Below, piece after piece: positions 1 through 8,563 of a stretch of 64,000 nt of DNA. Numbering within the stretch: the first letter of the stretch is position 1; the number at the start of each line of letters is the position of its first letter. This DNA comes from Pollutimonas subterranea. Lineage in GTDB: Bacteria; Pseudomonadota; Gammaproteobacteria; Burkholderiales; Burkholderiaceae_B. The stretch is from NCBI RefSeq assembly GCF_002849655.1, contig NZ_PDNW01000008.1:124001-188000 (forward strand), written 5' to 3'. Under the pieces are notes generated by a model, which worked only from the letters and a program-made list of their open reading frames with translations, did no database searches and was not told the DNA's origin. A program made the translations under genes and the position numbers.

Positions 1-39
1 TGGGGTATGGCCACGCAGCCAGCCAAACAGCGCGCTTAA
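1..39 (+). CDS. possible 3' end of a gene cut by the window edge
   Basis: Frame 1 is open from the first base and reads WGMATQPAKQRA before a TAA at 37-39. It could be the last codons of a plus-strand gene that lies mostly outside the window. Twelve residues are too few to recognise a family, and an open frame this short is expected by chance, so this is only a note of what is there. Confidence 0.18.
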   Translation, partial: WGMATQPAKQRA

Positions 40-190
40 TAAAAATCCCTCACGTAACGGTGAAGTAAATATCGATTTTCCCTTTCTTTGAGGCCGTATA
101 TCCTTCCCGTACCAGTGGCATCGCACCATTCTTGCGGGCCTCGAATCAGTCTTCTCGTGAAGGCTCGAACACACGGAGTAGGAATACCAG

Positions 191-1057
191 ATGAGATCTT
201 CATCGTTGAAACAACGGCTGCAGGCGCCGAACGCCCTGCTTGCACCGGGCGTGTACGACGCGCTGTCGGCGCTTATTGCGCAGCAAGCCGGCTTCGAAGC
301 GGTTTACCTCTCGGGCGGAGCAGTGTCATATACACGGTTTGGCCGATCGGACGTTGGCTTGACGACCGCCAGCGAGGCCGCCAGCGTCCTGGCCCAGATC
401 ACCGACCGAGTCGATACACACGTCATTGTCGACGGCGACACCGGTTTCGGCAATGCGCTGAATGTGCGGCGCACGGTGCGTGATTTCGAGCGCGCCGGCG
501 CCTCAATGATTCAGCTGGAAGATCAATCTTTTCCCAAGCGCTGCGGGCATCTCGCCAATAAGTCATTGGTGTCGAAAGCGGAAATGTGTGGAAAGCTGAA
601 GGCCGCGCTGGACGCGCGTCATTCGGAAGAAACCCTGATCCTTGCCCGCACGGACGCGATTGCGGTGGAAGGATTCGAGGCGGCGCTGGAGCGTGCCGAC
701 GCATATATGGAATGCGGTGTCGACGCGCTGTTTGTCGAGGCCGTGAATACACCCGAAGAGATGGACATCGTGTGCCAGCGTTTTTCTTCACGCATTCCGT
801 TGCTGGCGAACATGGTCGAAGGCGGACAGACGCCCATCCAGCCACTCCACGAGCTTGAGGCCAGGGGCTACCGCATCGTGATTTTCCCGGGCGGCACCGC
901 ACGATTCGCCGCAAGCCGCTTGCAGCACTATTACCAAAGCCTGAAGACGCACGGCACGACCGAACCTTTATGGCCGGAAATGCTCAACTTCAACGAGCTC
1001 AACGCCCTGATCGGCACGCCTGAACTGATGGAGGTCGGCAAGCGGTACGAGGCCTGA
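191..1057 (+). CDS. isocitrate lyase/PEP mutase superfamily C-C lyase
   Basis: A 288-residue single-domain TIM-barrel enzyme of the PEP-mutase/methylisocitrate-lyase superfamily. The Mg-binding DGDTGFGN loop is at residues 81-88 and the active-site PKRCGH loop at 115-120. The Cys and His of that loop mark members that cleave 2-hydroxy di- or tricarboxylates (methylisocitrate, dimethylmalate, oxaloacetate-type substrates) to pyruvate or a related oxoacid. The ATG at 191 has an AGGA-type ribosome site about eight bases upstream. It is too short to be a glyoxylate-cycle isocitrate lyase. It stands alone, converging on a LysR gene. A second homologue (10669) and a more distant one (63061) lie in the window. 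Substrate cannot be set from sequence; cytoplasmic lyase activity is the family expectation. Confidence 0.88.
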   Translation: MRSSSLKQRLQAPNALLAPGVYDALSALIAQQAGFEAVYLSGGAVSYTRFGRSDVGLTTASEAASVLAQITDRVDTHVIVDGDTGFGNALNVRRTVRDFERAGASMIQLEDQSFPKRCGHLANKSLVSKAEMCGKLKAALDARHSEETLILARTDAIAVEGFEAALERADAYMECGVDALFVEAVNTPEEMDIVCQRFSSRIPLLANMVEGGQTPIQPLHELEARGYRIVIFPGGTARFAASRLQHYYQSLKTHGTTEPLWPEMLNFNELNALIGTPELMEVGKRYEA

Positions 1058-1098
1058 GGACCGTGCCGATACTCCCATCGCCGCGCCTGCGTCGGGCT

Positions 1099-2043
1099 TC
1101 AGCTCTTCGCTGCGGCGCGCGAGCGTTTGCGTTGGCGGGAAACGGCGATGGCCGTACCGGGCTCGGACGGTATGCTGGGTTCGGGAAGAAATGTTCGGAT
1201 CACTTCACAGAGTGCACCAAGCAGCCGCTCCTCTTGTTCGGAGCGACGCATCACTAAAGAAAAACGCAAGGACGGCGCGTTATCCAATTCGATGACCTTG
1301 ACCGGGAACGCGCGAAGGACGCCAGGCTCCGACAGTTGCACGATGGACACACCAAGGCCGGCGTTGACCATCGCCATGACGGCCCGCACCGCATCAAGTT
1401 CGAGTTCGGCATGAGGAGCACCAAAGTGCTGCTTGACGTAGCGTGCGGCAAGGCGGCCCGCCACGGTACGTCGGTCGTATCGTATCCATTCGTGGCGACG
1501 AAATAGTTCAGCAGGGTCGTCCTCCCGTGCGTTGGGCGGGGCAATCATCACCAGAGGTTGAACCATCAGGGGAAACCAGTGCAGGCGCGCCGATCCTCCG
1601 GTCTCGGATTGTCCCACCACGGCGGCATCGATCTCCCCTGCCTTGACGGCATCGGTAAGTTCCAGGCTTTTGCCGCGCTGGATTTGAAGGTGAAGCTTGG
1701 GGTAAGAGCGGCGCATGCCCCGAATAAGCTGAGGCAGCAATAGCGGCTGCATGGTCTCGATGATGCCTACACGCAGATGCCCCTCGATCGTCATGGGAAT
1801 ATCGCGCCGTAACTCTCCGAGCCGTTCCCTCGCCACCTGCATTGCTTCCGCGACGTCGTATGCACGTGGCAACGGCTTGACTTTCAAGCGTGACCGGTCG
1901 AACAACTGCTGGCCCAGATAAGTCTCGATCTGCTTCATCTGCAAGCTCACCGCACTGGGCGTGAGGTGGCAAACCTTTGCCGCCGCGGCAAAATTTCCTT
2001 CCGCCAGAACCGCGCTCAGTGTCTCAAAAGCCTTGAGCTTCAT
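1099..2043 (-). CDS. LysR-family transcriptional regulator
   Basis: A 314-residue LysR-type regulator. The N-terminal winged helix-turn-helix spans about residues 3-60, with the recognition helix in the segment LTPSAVSLQMKQIE. A substrate-binding effector domain begins near residue 90. The C-terminus has a basic tail (RQRKRSRAAAKS) not shared with its paralogue. The protein is clearly paralogous to the regulator at 3412: both have the VGIIE(T/S)MQ, LTSAVKAG-like and LFRR(H/Y)EW(I/V)RY segments. It lies downstream of the dioxygenase gene on the same strand, about 108 bases away, so it may be read through from that gene. The likely targets are the adjacent dioxygenase or the lyase at 191; this is inferred from position only. 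Confidence 0.9.
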   Translation of the reverse strand: MKLKAFETLSAVLAEGNFAAAAKVCHLTPSAVSLQMKQIETYLGQQLFDRSRLKVKPLPRAYDVAEAMQVARERLGELRRDIPMTIEGHLRVGIIETMQPLLLPQLIRGMRRSYPKLHLQIQRGKSLELTDAVKAGEIDAAVVGQSETGGSARLHWFPLMVQPLVMIAPPNAREDDPAELFRRHEWIRYDRRTVAGRLAARYVKQHFGAPHAELELDAVRAVMAMVNAGLGVSIVQLSEPGVLRAFPVKVIELDNAPSLRFSLVMRRSEQEERLLGALCEVIRTFLPEPSIPSEPGTAIAVSRQRKRSRAAAKS

Positions 2044-2100
2044 AAATAAACCTCACTCTTGTCCCTATGATTCATTAATTTTATCTTGAGGGAAGGCACA

Positions 2101-2124
2101 GTGCGCCGGCCATGCCGGGGGCAC
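2101..2124 (-). terminator. GC-rich hairpin between dioxygenase and LysR genes
   Basis: GTGC at 2101-2104 pairs with GCAC at 2121-2124, and CCGGC at 2106-2110 with GCCGG at 2114-2118, around a three-base CAT loop. It lies 28 bases after the stop of the dioxygenase gene. No clean run of Ts follows on the minus strand, so it is a weak or factor-dependent terminator at best, or an mRNA 3'-end stabiliser. Confidence 0.3.
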
Positions 2125-2151
2125 TGTCCAAAGCGTGGCGAGGCGGACTGA

Positions 2152-3309
2152 TCAGACGGTTTCCTTGGACTGCACGCCAATAGCAGCCTGCATCTGCGCT
2201 TGTGTGACGAGAGGTTTCCAGGGCGTGTGGAGCATGCCCAGGTCTTTCGCCTGTCGTTCCTCATAGGCTAGAAACTCGGCGGTGATGGCACTGCCTCGCA
2301 CACCGCCGCGCACCGAACCCGCACGAACATCGCCGTAGTATTCGTCCCATCCTTCGGGTAGCGGTTGCGAACTCGGAATGGATAACCACAGCCGATACAG
2401 GTGGCGCTTAAGATCTGAATCTTCATGGTCTTCGAACTCGGTACGCGAATGCAGCGTGACATAGTTGTTAAGCAACTGCATGTCGCCCTTCGCAAGCACC
2501 ATGTTGAAGCAAAGATCGTCGCTGGGCATAAGTTCGTCAAGCAGATCCAGGGCCTCCGCCTGGCCGGGCGTCAACCGTGGGATCTCGGGAAAGTCGGCTT
2601 GAGCGGCGACGGTGTTCTTGCGGTTGGTCCGCGCGGCAAAGTGCGTCGGATGGCTGCCGAAGATCGGCAGGCGGTAGTACGGCGGCTGAACCGGATCCTG
2701 GGTGCCCTGATAGCTATGGAAGAAAGGCTGATGAAGGACATCCACCAGGTCTGGGCGACGGCGCGCCACCGCATCGCGCAAGGCGATGGAACTGATGACC
2801 TTGCTTTCTCCGCCACTCTTGGCCGTCCGGCGGCAAAGTAGGCACACCACGTCGGCGGAATCCTGGTGGAAGTCCAGGCCTGCATTGGTGTTGTAGCCGC
2901 GGCCTCCTTTGCTGCGGTAGCTGCCGCCGGCGTTACGTACGTCATTCATGATTTCGCTGGCGCGATTCTGTGTCCGTGCAACACCCATGTGCAACCCTAT
3001 CCCCCAATAGGCAAGCCGTGCGTCGTCTTCGGTCCACTCATCAACCGGAAAGCCTTTGATCAAGGCCATGCCCCACCGTCCCTGTGTCAGGGCAACCGCA
3101 TCCACCAGTGCCTGCTTCGCCGCGTCGTTCAACGCAAAGTCTTCACGTGTCATGTCCAGGAAGGGCTTGCCCAGGGTGCGCGCATGGGCAAGCGCAACGC
3201 GAAAGCCCTCCACTTGGTCATCATTGAGCCGCAAGGTCCACGAGCGGTCTGCATCGGCCTCGGCCGCGGTCCAGGCCTTTGGGCCGGAAAAATTCATGGG
3301 GGCGTTCAT
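2152..3309 (-). CDS. TauD/TfdA-family Fe(II)/2-oxoglutarate dioxygenase
   Basis: A 385-residue protein of the TauD/TfdA/clavaminate-synthase fold. The iron-binding HxD pair is visible in DFHQDSADVV (His148, Asp150). The distal His is in NNYVTLHSRTEFED (His286), and an arginine about twenty residues later (RHLYRLWL) is placed to bind the 2-oxoglutarate carboxylate. The ATG at 3309 has AGGAGA about ten bases upstream. Such enzymes hydroxylate or cleave small acids, sulfonates, ethers or betaines. The protein is longer than TauD (about 280 residues) and closer in size to the TfdA-like proteins annotated in catabolic clusters. It is flanked by two paralogous LysR genes. Substrate unknown. Confidence 0.9.
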   Translation of the reverse strand: MNAPMNFSGPKAWTAAEADADRSWTLRLNDDQVEGFRVALAHARTLGKPFLDMTREDFALNDAAKQALVDAVALTQGRWGMALIKGFPVDEWTEDDARLAYWGIGLHMGVARTQNRASEIMNDVRNAGGSYRSKGGRGYNTNAGLDFHQDSADVVCLLCRRTAKSGGESKVISSIALRDAVARRRPDLVDVLHQPFFHSYQGTQDPVQPPYYRLPIFGSHPTHFAARTNRKNTVAAQADFPEIPRLTPGQAEALDLLDELMPSDDLCFNMVLAKGDMQLLNNYVTLHSRTEFEDHEDSDLKRHLYRLWLSIPSSQPLPEGWDEYYGDVRAGSVRGGVRGSAITAEFLAYEERQAKDLGMLHTPWKPLVTQAQMQAAIGVQSKETV

Positions 3310-3411
3310 CGATGTTGTCTCCTAGAGGAAAGTTGAAACTTATAGCAATTTTATTGAGGCGTGCTAAATTAGAAAAGCGAACTTGTTTGATGTATTACAT
3401 AAGGGAACTTG

Positions 3412-4305
3412 ATGAGGATAGCCGCCTTCGTCACGCTGGAAGCCATCGTTCGCAACGGCTCTTTCGCCGCTGCTGCGCAAGAGGTGAACGTCACGCCCAG
3501 CGCCGTCAGCATGCAAATGAAACAGCTCGAGCAGTACCTGGGCAAGCAGTTGTTCGATAGGTCGGGCCTACAGGTCAGGCCAACAGCGACCGCGCATGAA
3601 TTAGTGGAGCTCATGCGCCTGCCGCTACATCACCTCGACGCCATGCGCAGTACAGGCTCGGTGGTCGTGGAAGGCAGGCTTAAGGTTGGGATCATCGAAT
3701 CAATGCAGGCCCAGGTGCTGCCGGGCACATTGCGCATCCTGGTGGACCGCTATCCGCGCCTGCAGCTCAAGCCTTCGCGTGGACGCAGCAGCTCGCTGAC
3801 CAGTGCGGTGAAAGCGGGAGATCTGGATGCCGCACTCGTCGCACAGCCACCGCGAGTCGGACCCGGCCTGCTGCAATGGGAGCCCATGCTGCGCCGCGAG
3901 CTGGTACTGATCGCTCCGCCGTCGGCCACTGAAAGTTCGTTGGCGGCACTGTTTCGGCGATATGAGTGGGTCCGCTATGAGCGCGATACCGTCACCGGAT
4001 CGCTTGCCACCCGTTTCGTGCATGAGCACGTCGCCGAACATCGAAGTTCGCTCGAACTCGATACGGCAATGGCCATAGTCGCCACGGTTAGCGCCGGGCT
4101 TGGGATCGCCATCGTCCAGCCTCCCGATGCGGCGCAACTGTCGAGTTACCCGCTGCGCATCGTCCGCCTGGGCCGTGCCGCGCCCGTCCTGCAGCTGTCC
4201 CTGGTCACCCGCAAAGCCGATTCAGAGAGCCGGGCGCTGCATGCATTTCGAGATGCATTGCGCTCGGCCTTGCTCGCCAACGACCGCCGGCTCCAGCGGG
4301 ATTAG
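3412..4305 (+). CDS. LysR-family transcriptional regulator
   Basis: A 297-residue LysR regulator with an N-terminal helix-turn-helix (VTPSAVSMQMKQLEQYLGKQLFDRS) and an effector-binding domain from about residue 90. A TTG lies one codon upstream, but the ATG at 3412 is preceded by AAGGGA at the right distance and was chosen. It diverges from the dioxygenase gene and faces the same way as the Bug/asparaginase-like/LeuCD operon 134 bases downstream, so it is the natural candidate regulator for both. Its closest relative in the window is the LysR protein at 1099-2043. Confidence 0.9.
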   Translation: MRIAAFVTLEAIVRNGSFAAAAQEVNVTPSAVSMQMKQLEQYLGKQLFDRSGLQVRPTATAHELVELMRLPLHHLDAMRSTGSVVVEGRLKVGIIESMQAQVLPGTLRILVDRYPRLQLKPSRGRSSSLTSAVKAGDLDAALVAQPPRVGPGLLQWEPMLRRELVLIAPPSATESSLAALFRRYEWVRYERDTVTGSLATRFVHEHVAEHRSSLELDTAMAIVATVSAGLGIAIVQPPDAAQLSSYPLRIVRLGRAAPVLQLSLVTRKADSESRALHAFRDALRSALLANDRRLQRD

Positions 4306-4439
4306 GGCCAAAGGCGTAGGGAAACCGTCACTTGGTGAGTTTCTTTTACCTATATAACAAGGAACAATCGCTTTTCTTTTACCAGTCGTCCCGCTAAGTT
4401 ATCGCAATCATCTAAGCTATCAATATCAAAGGAGACAGC

Positions 4440-5444
4440 ATGAAGATTCAAATTCGCAAGCTGGCTGGTTGGACAGCGGCCTGGGCGATCGGCGTTGCCG
4501 CCCTATCCATCGGAGCACCGGCACAGGCGCAAGCACCAGACGTGGCAAATTACCCCAATCGCCCCATCACAATGGTCGTCGGCTTTCCGCCCGGTGGGGC
4601 CACCGATATCCTGGCGCGCGTCATCGCCGAGCACTTGGGGCGCGCTTTCGGCCAGCCCGTGGTCGTCAAGAACGAAGCGGGGGCCGGCTCCAACATCGCC
4701 ACTGAGTTTGTCGTGCGTTCCAAACCCGACGGCTACACGCTGCTAATCGAAACCATTGCCAATGCCACCAATATGTCGGTCTACAAGAACCTCAGATACG
4801 ACACGGAAAAGGACCTCGCGCCCATTATCCAGCTCATGGCTGCGCCCAGCGTCCTGGTGGTTAACGCCAACGTGCCGGCGAACGACTTGAACGAGCTTAT
4901 CAAGCTGGCCAAGGCGAATCCGGGCAAATACAGCTTTGCTTCTTCCGGCGTGGGTGGGTCTCCGCACCTGGCTGGAGAAATGCTCCAGTTGCGCACCGGA
5001 ATCGATCTGCTGCACGTGCCATACAAAGGTGCCACACCCGCCTTGCAGGACGTATTGGGCGGCACCGTCGACATGGGATTCAAGACCTCGCTGGGCGTCA
5101 TGCCTCACATGGAGGGCGGCCGCCTGCGACCGATTGCGGTCGCCTCGGCGAAACGGCTTCCAGACCTGCCTAATGTACCGACAATGAAAGAGGCCGGCCT
5201 CCCCGATTTCCACGTCCTGTCCTGGAACGGCTTGGCAGCCCCTGCCGGAACGCCGCCTGCCATCATCGACAAACTGAACAAAGAGATCAACCGCATCCTG
5301 CTGCTTCCAGAGGTCAGGAAGCAGCTTGAGAGCCTGGGCGCCCAGCCTGGCGGCGGTACGCCACAAGACTTCGGAGCTTTCGTCAGCGCCGAAATCAAGA
5401 AATGGGGCGAGGTCGTGCGTGAAGCAGACATTCAATTGGACTAA
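4440..5444 (+). CDS. Bug/TctC-family periplasmic solute receptor
   Basis: A 334-residue tripartite-tricarboxylate receptor-type protein. A signal peptide of about 31 residues ends near APAQAQA. The ligand-loop motif GFPPGGATDILAR and the later SKPDGYTLL, HVPYKGATPALQDVLGG and LPDVPTMKEAGLP blocks are typical of Bug proteins. The start has a strong AAAGGAGACAGC ribosome site. It is the first gene of an operon, seven bases before the asparaginase-like gene and followed by leuC- and leuD-like genes. It probably captures the acid or amide those enzymes handle. No TctA/TctB membrane partner is encoded here. Confidence 0.93.
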   Translation: MKIQIRKLAGWTAAWAIGVAALSIGAPAQAQAPDVANYPNRPITMVVGFPPGGATDILARVIAEHLGRAFGQPVVVKNEAGAGSNIATEFVVRSKPDGYTLLIETIANATNMSVYKNLRYDTEKDLAPIIQLMAAPSVLVVNANVPANDLNELIKLAKANPGKYSFASSGVGGSPHLAGEMLQLRTGIDLLHVPYKGATPALQDVLGGTVDMGFKTSLGVMPHMEGGRLRPIAVASAKRLPDLPNVPTMKEAGLPDFHVLSWNGLAAPAGTPPAIIDKLNKEINRILLLPEVRKQLESLGAQPGGGTPQDFGAFVSAEIKKWGEVVREADIQLD

Positions 5445-5450
5445 AGTGAT

Positions 5451-6455
5451 ATGAGCCTCACTGAGCGTATCCGCTGTGCCCTGGTCACCACCGGCGGCAC
5501 CATTGTTTCCAAGATCGACCCGTCCACGGGGTTGGCCATGCCGGTGCTTGACGGGCGTGAGCTCGTATCCTCGCTCTCCGCAGTGGGCGAGCTCCCGCAG
5601 GTCGACATCGAACTCCACGAGGTCGCCAGGGTCTCTTCTCCCCACATCACGCCGGAGCACTGGTGTCAGCTGCATGACACGATCCAGACGCAGCTGGCTC
5701 GCGATGACATCGCCGGCGTGGTCGTTGCCCATGGCACTGCGGTACTGGAAGAAACCGCCTGGTTTCTCGACCTGTCCATCCAGACGGACAAGCCGGTGGT
5801 CGTGATCGGGGCGCAGCGCAACACTTCCGAGTACGACACCGACGGGCCGCGTAACTTGTATAACGCGCTACTGCTGTGCCAGCACCCCGACGCCCGTGGC
5901 AAGGGGGTATTGGTCACGCTCAATTCCCACGTCAACGCCGCCCGGGAGGTGACAAAGACGCATACCGTCGACGTCGAGACCTTCCAGTCTGGCGAGTGGG
6001 GTTACCTGGCCAGCATCGTCCGGGACCGCGTCCGATTCCATCGGGCACCCTTGCGCCGGCTGCATTTGCCCCTGGCGAAAGGCGCAGCATTGCCGCGGGT
6101 GGAGATCGTTTGCATGTATGCGGGCGCGGATGGCGCCTTGCTGGATGCCGCGGCAGATCTTGAGCCAGGCGGCATTGTGGTGCAGGCCGTCGCATCGGGG
6201 CATCTGAACGGGCCCATGTTCGACGCCGTGGTGCGCGCCATCGACCGCGGAATTCCTGTCGTAGTGTCGACCCGGATACCTCGGGGAGGCACCCGGCCGG
6301 GCTATGGTTTCGACGGCTCATCACAAAGGCTGGTCGACGCCGGCGCCGTGTTGAGCAACGATCTTTCGCCCTGGAAGTCGCGCGTCCTTCTGATGCTGGC
6401 GCTGCAGAATGGGAAGAACACCTCGGTGGAGCTGACCGAGCTGTTCGATGCGTGA
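5451..6455 (+). CDS. asparaginase/glutaminase-family protein, atypical active site
   Basis: A 334-residue type I/II asparaginase-fold protein. The first catalytic motif TTGGTI is intact at residues 13-18. The second motif, normally HGTDT(L/M)EETA, reads HGTAVLEETA at 94-103: the catalytic Thr96 is kept but the following Asp, which binds the substrate amino group and aids catalysis, is Ala97. The later Lys-containing VTKTHT motif is present. No signal peptide is seen, so it should be cytoplasmic. It sits between the Bug receptor (six-base gap) and the leuC-like gene. The substitution suggests an amide lacking an alpha-amino group, or a changed reaction. Family assignment is firm; calling it an L-asparaginase would not be justified. 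Confidence 0.88.
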   Translation: MSLTERIRCALVTTGGTIVSKIDPSTGLAMPVLDGRELVSSLSAVGELPQVDIELHEVARVSSPHITPEHWCQLHDTIQTQLARDDIAGVVVAHGTAVLEETAWFLDLSIQTDKPVVVIGAQRNTSEYDTDGPRNLYNALLLCQHPDARGKGVLVTLNSHVNAAREVTKTHTVDVETFQSGEWGYLASIVRDRVRFHRAPLRRLHLPLAKGAALPRVEIVCMYAGADGALLDAAADLEPGGIVVQAVASGHLNGPMFDAVVRAIDRGIPVVVSTRIPRGGTRPGYGFDGSSQRLVDAGAVLSNDLSPWKSRVLLMLALQNGKNTSVELTELFDA

Positions 6456-6468
6456 AAGAGGTGATCAC

Positions 6469-7884
6469 ATGCAGGCCAGGGGAAAGGCGGGTAGGACGCT
6501 CTTCGACAAGATTTGGGACCGGCACGAGATCCATCGCCCGGATGCGGGTCCCTCGCTGTTATACGTGGATCGCGACTTCATCCACGAGGGCTCATTCCAT
6601 GCCTTCGCCGACCTGCGCAAGCGCGGGCTGACGGTAGCCCGGCCCGACCAGGTGTTCGGCATGCCCGATCACTATGTCCCCACGGCCGGGCGTTCGGCTG
6701 AAGCCGCGGCAACGCCGGAGTTGCGCCAGATGATCGAGACATTCGATCGGAACATGAAATGGGCAGGTGTGAACCACTTCCCACTCGACGACGACAGGCA
6801 AGGCATCGTCCATGTCGTCGGCCCGGAACAAGGCATCACCCTGCCGGGCTTCATCGTGGTTTGCAGTGATAGCCATACCTCGACCCATGGCGCACTCGGT
6901 GCGATCGCGTTTGGCATCGGTCAATCCGAGAACGCCCATGTGCTGGCCACGCAGACTTTGTGGCAGCGTCGCCCCAAGGTGATGCGAATCAACGTGACCG
7001 GTTCCCGCGGACACGGGGTCACCGCAAAAGATGTGATCCTGTCCATCATCGGCATGATAGGCGCCGGTGGCGCCACCGGCTACGCCATCGAGTATGCAGG
7101 GCCTTGCATCGAGGCGATGTCGATGGAAGAGCGCCTGACGATATGCAATATGTCCATCGAAGCGGGCGCGCGCTGCGGTATCGTCGCGCCTGACGAGACC
7201 ACGTATGCCTACCTGAAGGGACGCCCCTACGCCCCGTCAGGCGCACTTTGGGAAGCGGCCCTCACAGATTGGCGTCTGCTGCGTTCCGACCTGGATGCTC
7301 GCTTTGACCGCGAGATCGAGATCGACGCAGGCGACATCGCCCCCATGGTCACATGGGGCACGAGTCCCGAACACGTCGCCGGCATCAACAGTGTTGTGCC
7401 GGACCCCGCCGAGCAGCCTGACGAGCAACGACGCAAGACACTGCAGGCAGCGCTGGATTACATGGGGCTGCAAGCCGGACGGCGGCTCGACGACATCGCG
7501 ATCGACATGGTTTTCATTGGCTCCTGCACAAACAGCCGCCTGGAAGATCTCCGCGACGCGGCGGCCGTGCTGCGAGGACGCAAGGCGGTAATACCCGGAA
7601 TGGTGGTGCCAGGCTCCGCACAGGTCAAGCAGGCCGCCGAGGCGGAAGGCCTGGATCTGATCTTCAAGGACGCCGGACTGATGTGGCTGGAACCCGGTTG
7701 TTCGCTTTGTGCGGCGATGAACGGCGATATCGTCCCCGCCGGCAAGCGTTGCGCCTCCACATCCAACCGCAATTTCGTCGGTCGCCAGGGAGCTGGTTCC
7801 CGTACCCATCTGTTGAGCCCCACCATGGCGGCTGCGGCGGCGATACGAGGAAAGTTGACCGATGTACGTGAATTAATGAGGTAA
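6469..7884 (+). CDS. leuC: LeuC-type hydro-lyase large subunit (isopropylmalate-isomerase family)
   Basis: A 471-residue aconitase-superfamily large subunit. The three [4Fe-4S] ligands are recognisable: the Cys of GSCTNSR and the two of EPGCSLC. The substrate/cluster segment CSDSHTSTHGALGA and the C-terminal STSNRNFVGRQG are also present. An upstream ATG (6448) overlaps the preceding gene, but the ATG at 6469 follows AGAGGTGATCAC and gives the usual LeuC N-terminus. With the LeuD-like protein four bases downstream it should add or remove water across a cis-unsaturated or 2-hydroxy diacid. Nothing else from the leucine pathway is nearby, so a catabolic substrate such as maleate, citraconate or dimethylmaleate is more likely than isopropylmalate; that is inference. 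Confidence 0.9.
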   Translation: MQARGKAGRTLFDKIWDRHEIHRPDAGPSLLYVDRDFIHEGSFHAFADLRKRGLTVARPDQVFGMPDHYVPTAGRSAEAAATPELRQMIETFDRNMKWAGVNHFPLDDDRQGIVHVVGPEQGITLPGFIVVCSDSHTSTHGALGAIAFGIGQSENAHVLATQTLWQRRPKVMRINVTGSRGHGVTAKDVILSIIGMIGAGGATGYAIEYAGPCIEAMSMEERLTICNMSIEAGARCGIVAPDETTYAYLKGRPYAPSGALWEAALTDWRLLRSDLDARFDREIEIDAGDIAPMVTWGTSPEHVAGINSVVPDPAEQPDEQRRKTLQAALDYMGLQAGRRLDDIAIDMVFIGSCTNSRLEDLRDAAAVLRGRKAVIPGMVVPGSAQVKQAAEAEGLDLIFKDAGLMWLEPGCSLCAAMNGDIVPAGKRCASTSNRNFVGRQGAGSRTHLLSPTMAAAAAIRGKLTDVRELMR

Positions 7885-7888
7885 GGCC

Positions 7889-8515
7889 GTGCAGCCATTT
7901 GTTTGTGTAAAGGGAATCGCCGCCGCCATCGAGGGGAGCAACATCGATACGGACCAGATCATCCCCGGGCGCTTCCTGAAGGCGAATCGCGCCAAAGGAT
8001 ATGGTTCTTTCCTGTTCCATGATCTCAGATATGGACCTGACGGCGCTACGAACCCCGCCTTCATCTTGAACCGCGAACCATTCAATCAGGCTTCGGTCCT
8101 GATTACCGACGATAACTTTGGTTGCGGCTCATCGCGCGAAGGAGCCGTCTATGCGCTACAGGACTTCGGTGTGCGGGCCCTCATCGGGCCGAGCTTTGGC
8201 GATATTTTCTATAACAACTGCCTGAAGAACGGAATCGTCCCCGTTCGGTTGGACCCGTCGCTGGTGCACAGGCTGCGAGAAATGCTCGTGGACAACCCGG
8301 GTGAGAGCGTGGAGGTCGACCTGTCTGAGTTGCGCATTGTCTTTCCTGACGGATCCGGGCATGCCTTCGACATGGATCCATTCTGGCGCACCTGCATGCT
8401 GAAAGGCGTGGATGACCTCGAGCTCAGCCTGAGTCACACCGAACAAATTGCGAGTTTCATTGATAAGTATGAGACTGTATATCCGTGGACCCGCGCATCC
8501 GGCCCAGGGCGGTAA
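7889..8515 (+). CDS. leuD: LeuD-type hydro-lyase small subunit
   Basis: A 208-residue swivelling-domain subunit that partners the LeuC-like protein. The family block DDNFGCGSSREGAVYAL is present near residues 73-89, and the N-terminal NIDTDQIIPGRFLK matches LeuD and maleate-hydratase small subunits. The start is GTG at 7889, four bases after the leuC stop, with GAGGTAAGG upstream. Length agrees with bacterial LeuD (about 190-215 residues). It ends the operon that begins with the Bug gene at 4440 and converges on another Bug gene about 48 bases away. Confidence 0.92.
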   Translation: MQPFVCVKGIAAAIEGSNIDTDQIIPGRFLKANRAKGYGSFLFHDLRYGPDGATNPAFILNREPFNQASVLITDDNFGCGSSREGAVYALQDFGVRALIGPSFGDIFYNNCLKNGIVPVRLDPSLVHRLREMLVDNPGESVEVDLSELRIVFPDGSGHAFDMDPFWRTCMLKGVDDLELSLSHTEQIASFIDKYETVYPWTRASGPGR

Positions 8516-8563
8516 ATGAGCTTACCCATCGCCCTGCCTGAACAATTTCAAACTTTACTGTGC

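Noticed and set aside
191-1057. True glyoxylate-cycle isocitrate lyase
   Set aside because: Only 288 residues; AceA proteins are about 430 or more. The superfamily match is to methylisocitrate-lyase-type enzymes.
2101-2124. Hairpin as a firm rho-independent terminator
   Set aside because: Stem is good but no T-run follows on the expected strand, so it is kept only as a low-confidence feature.
4743-5732. A 329-codon minus-strand open frame across the Bug and asparaginase-like genes
   Set aside because: It lies opposite two well-supported genes, has no recognisable motif, and long antisense frames are expected in GC-rich coding DNA.
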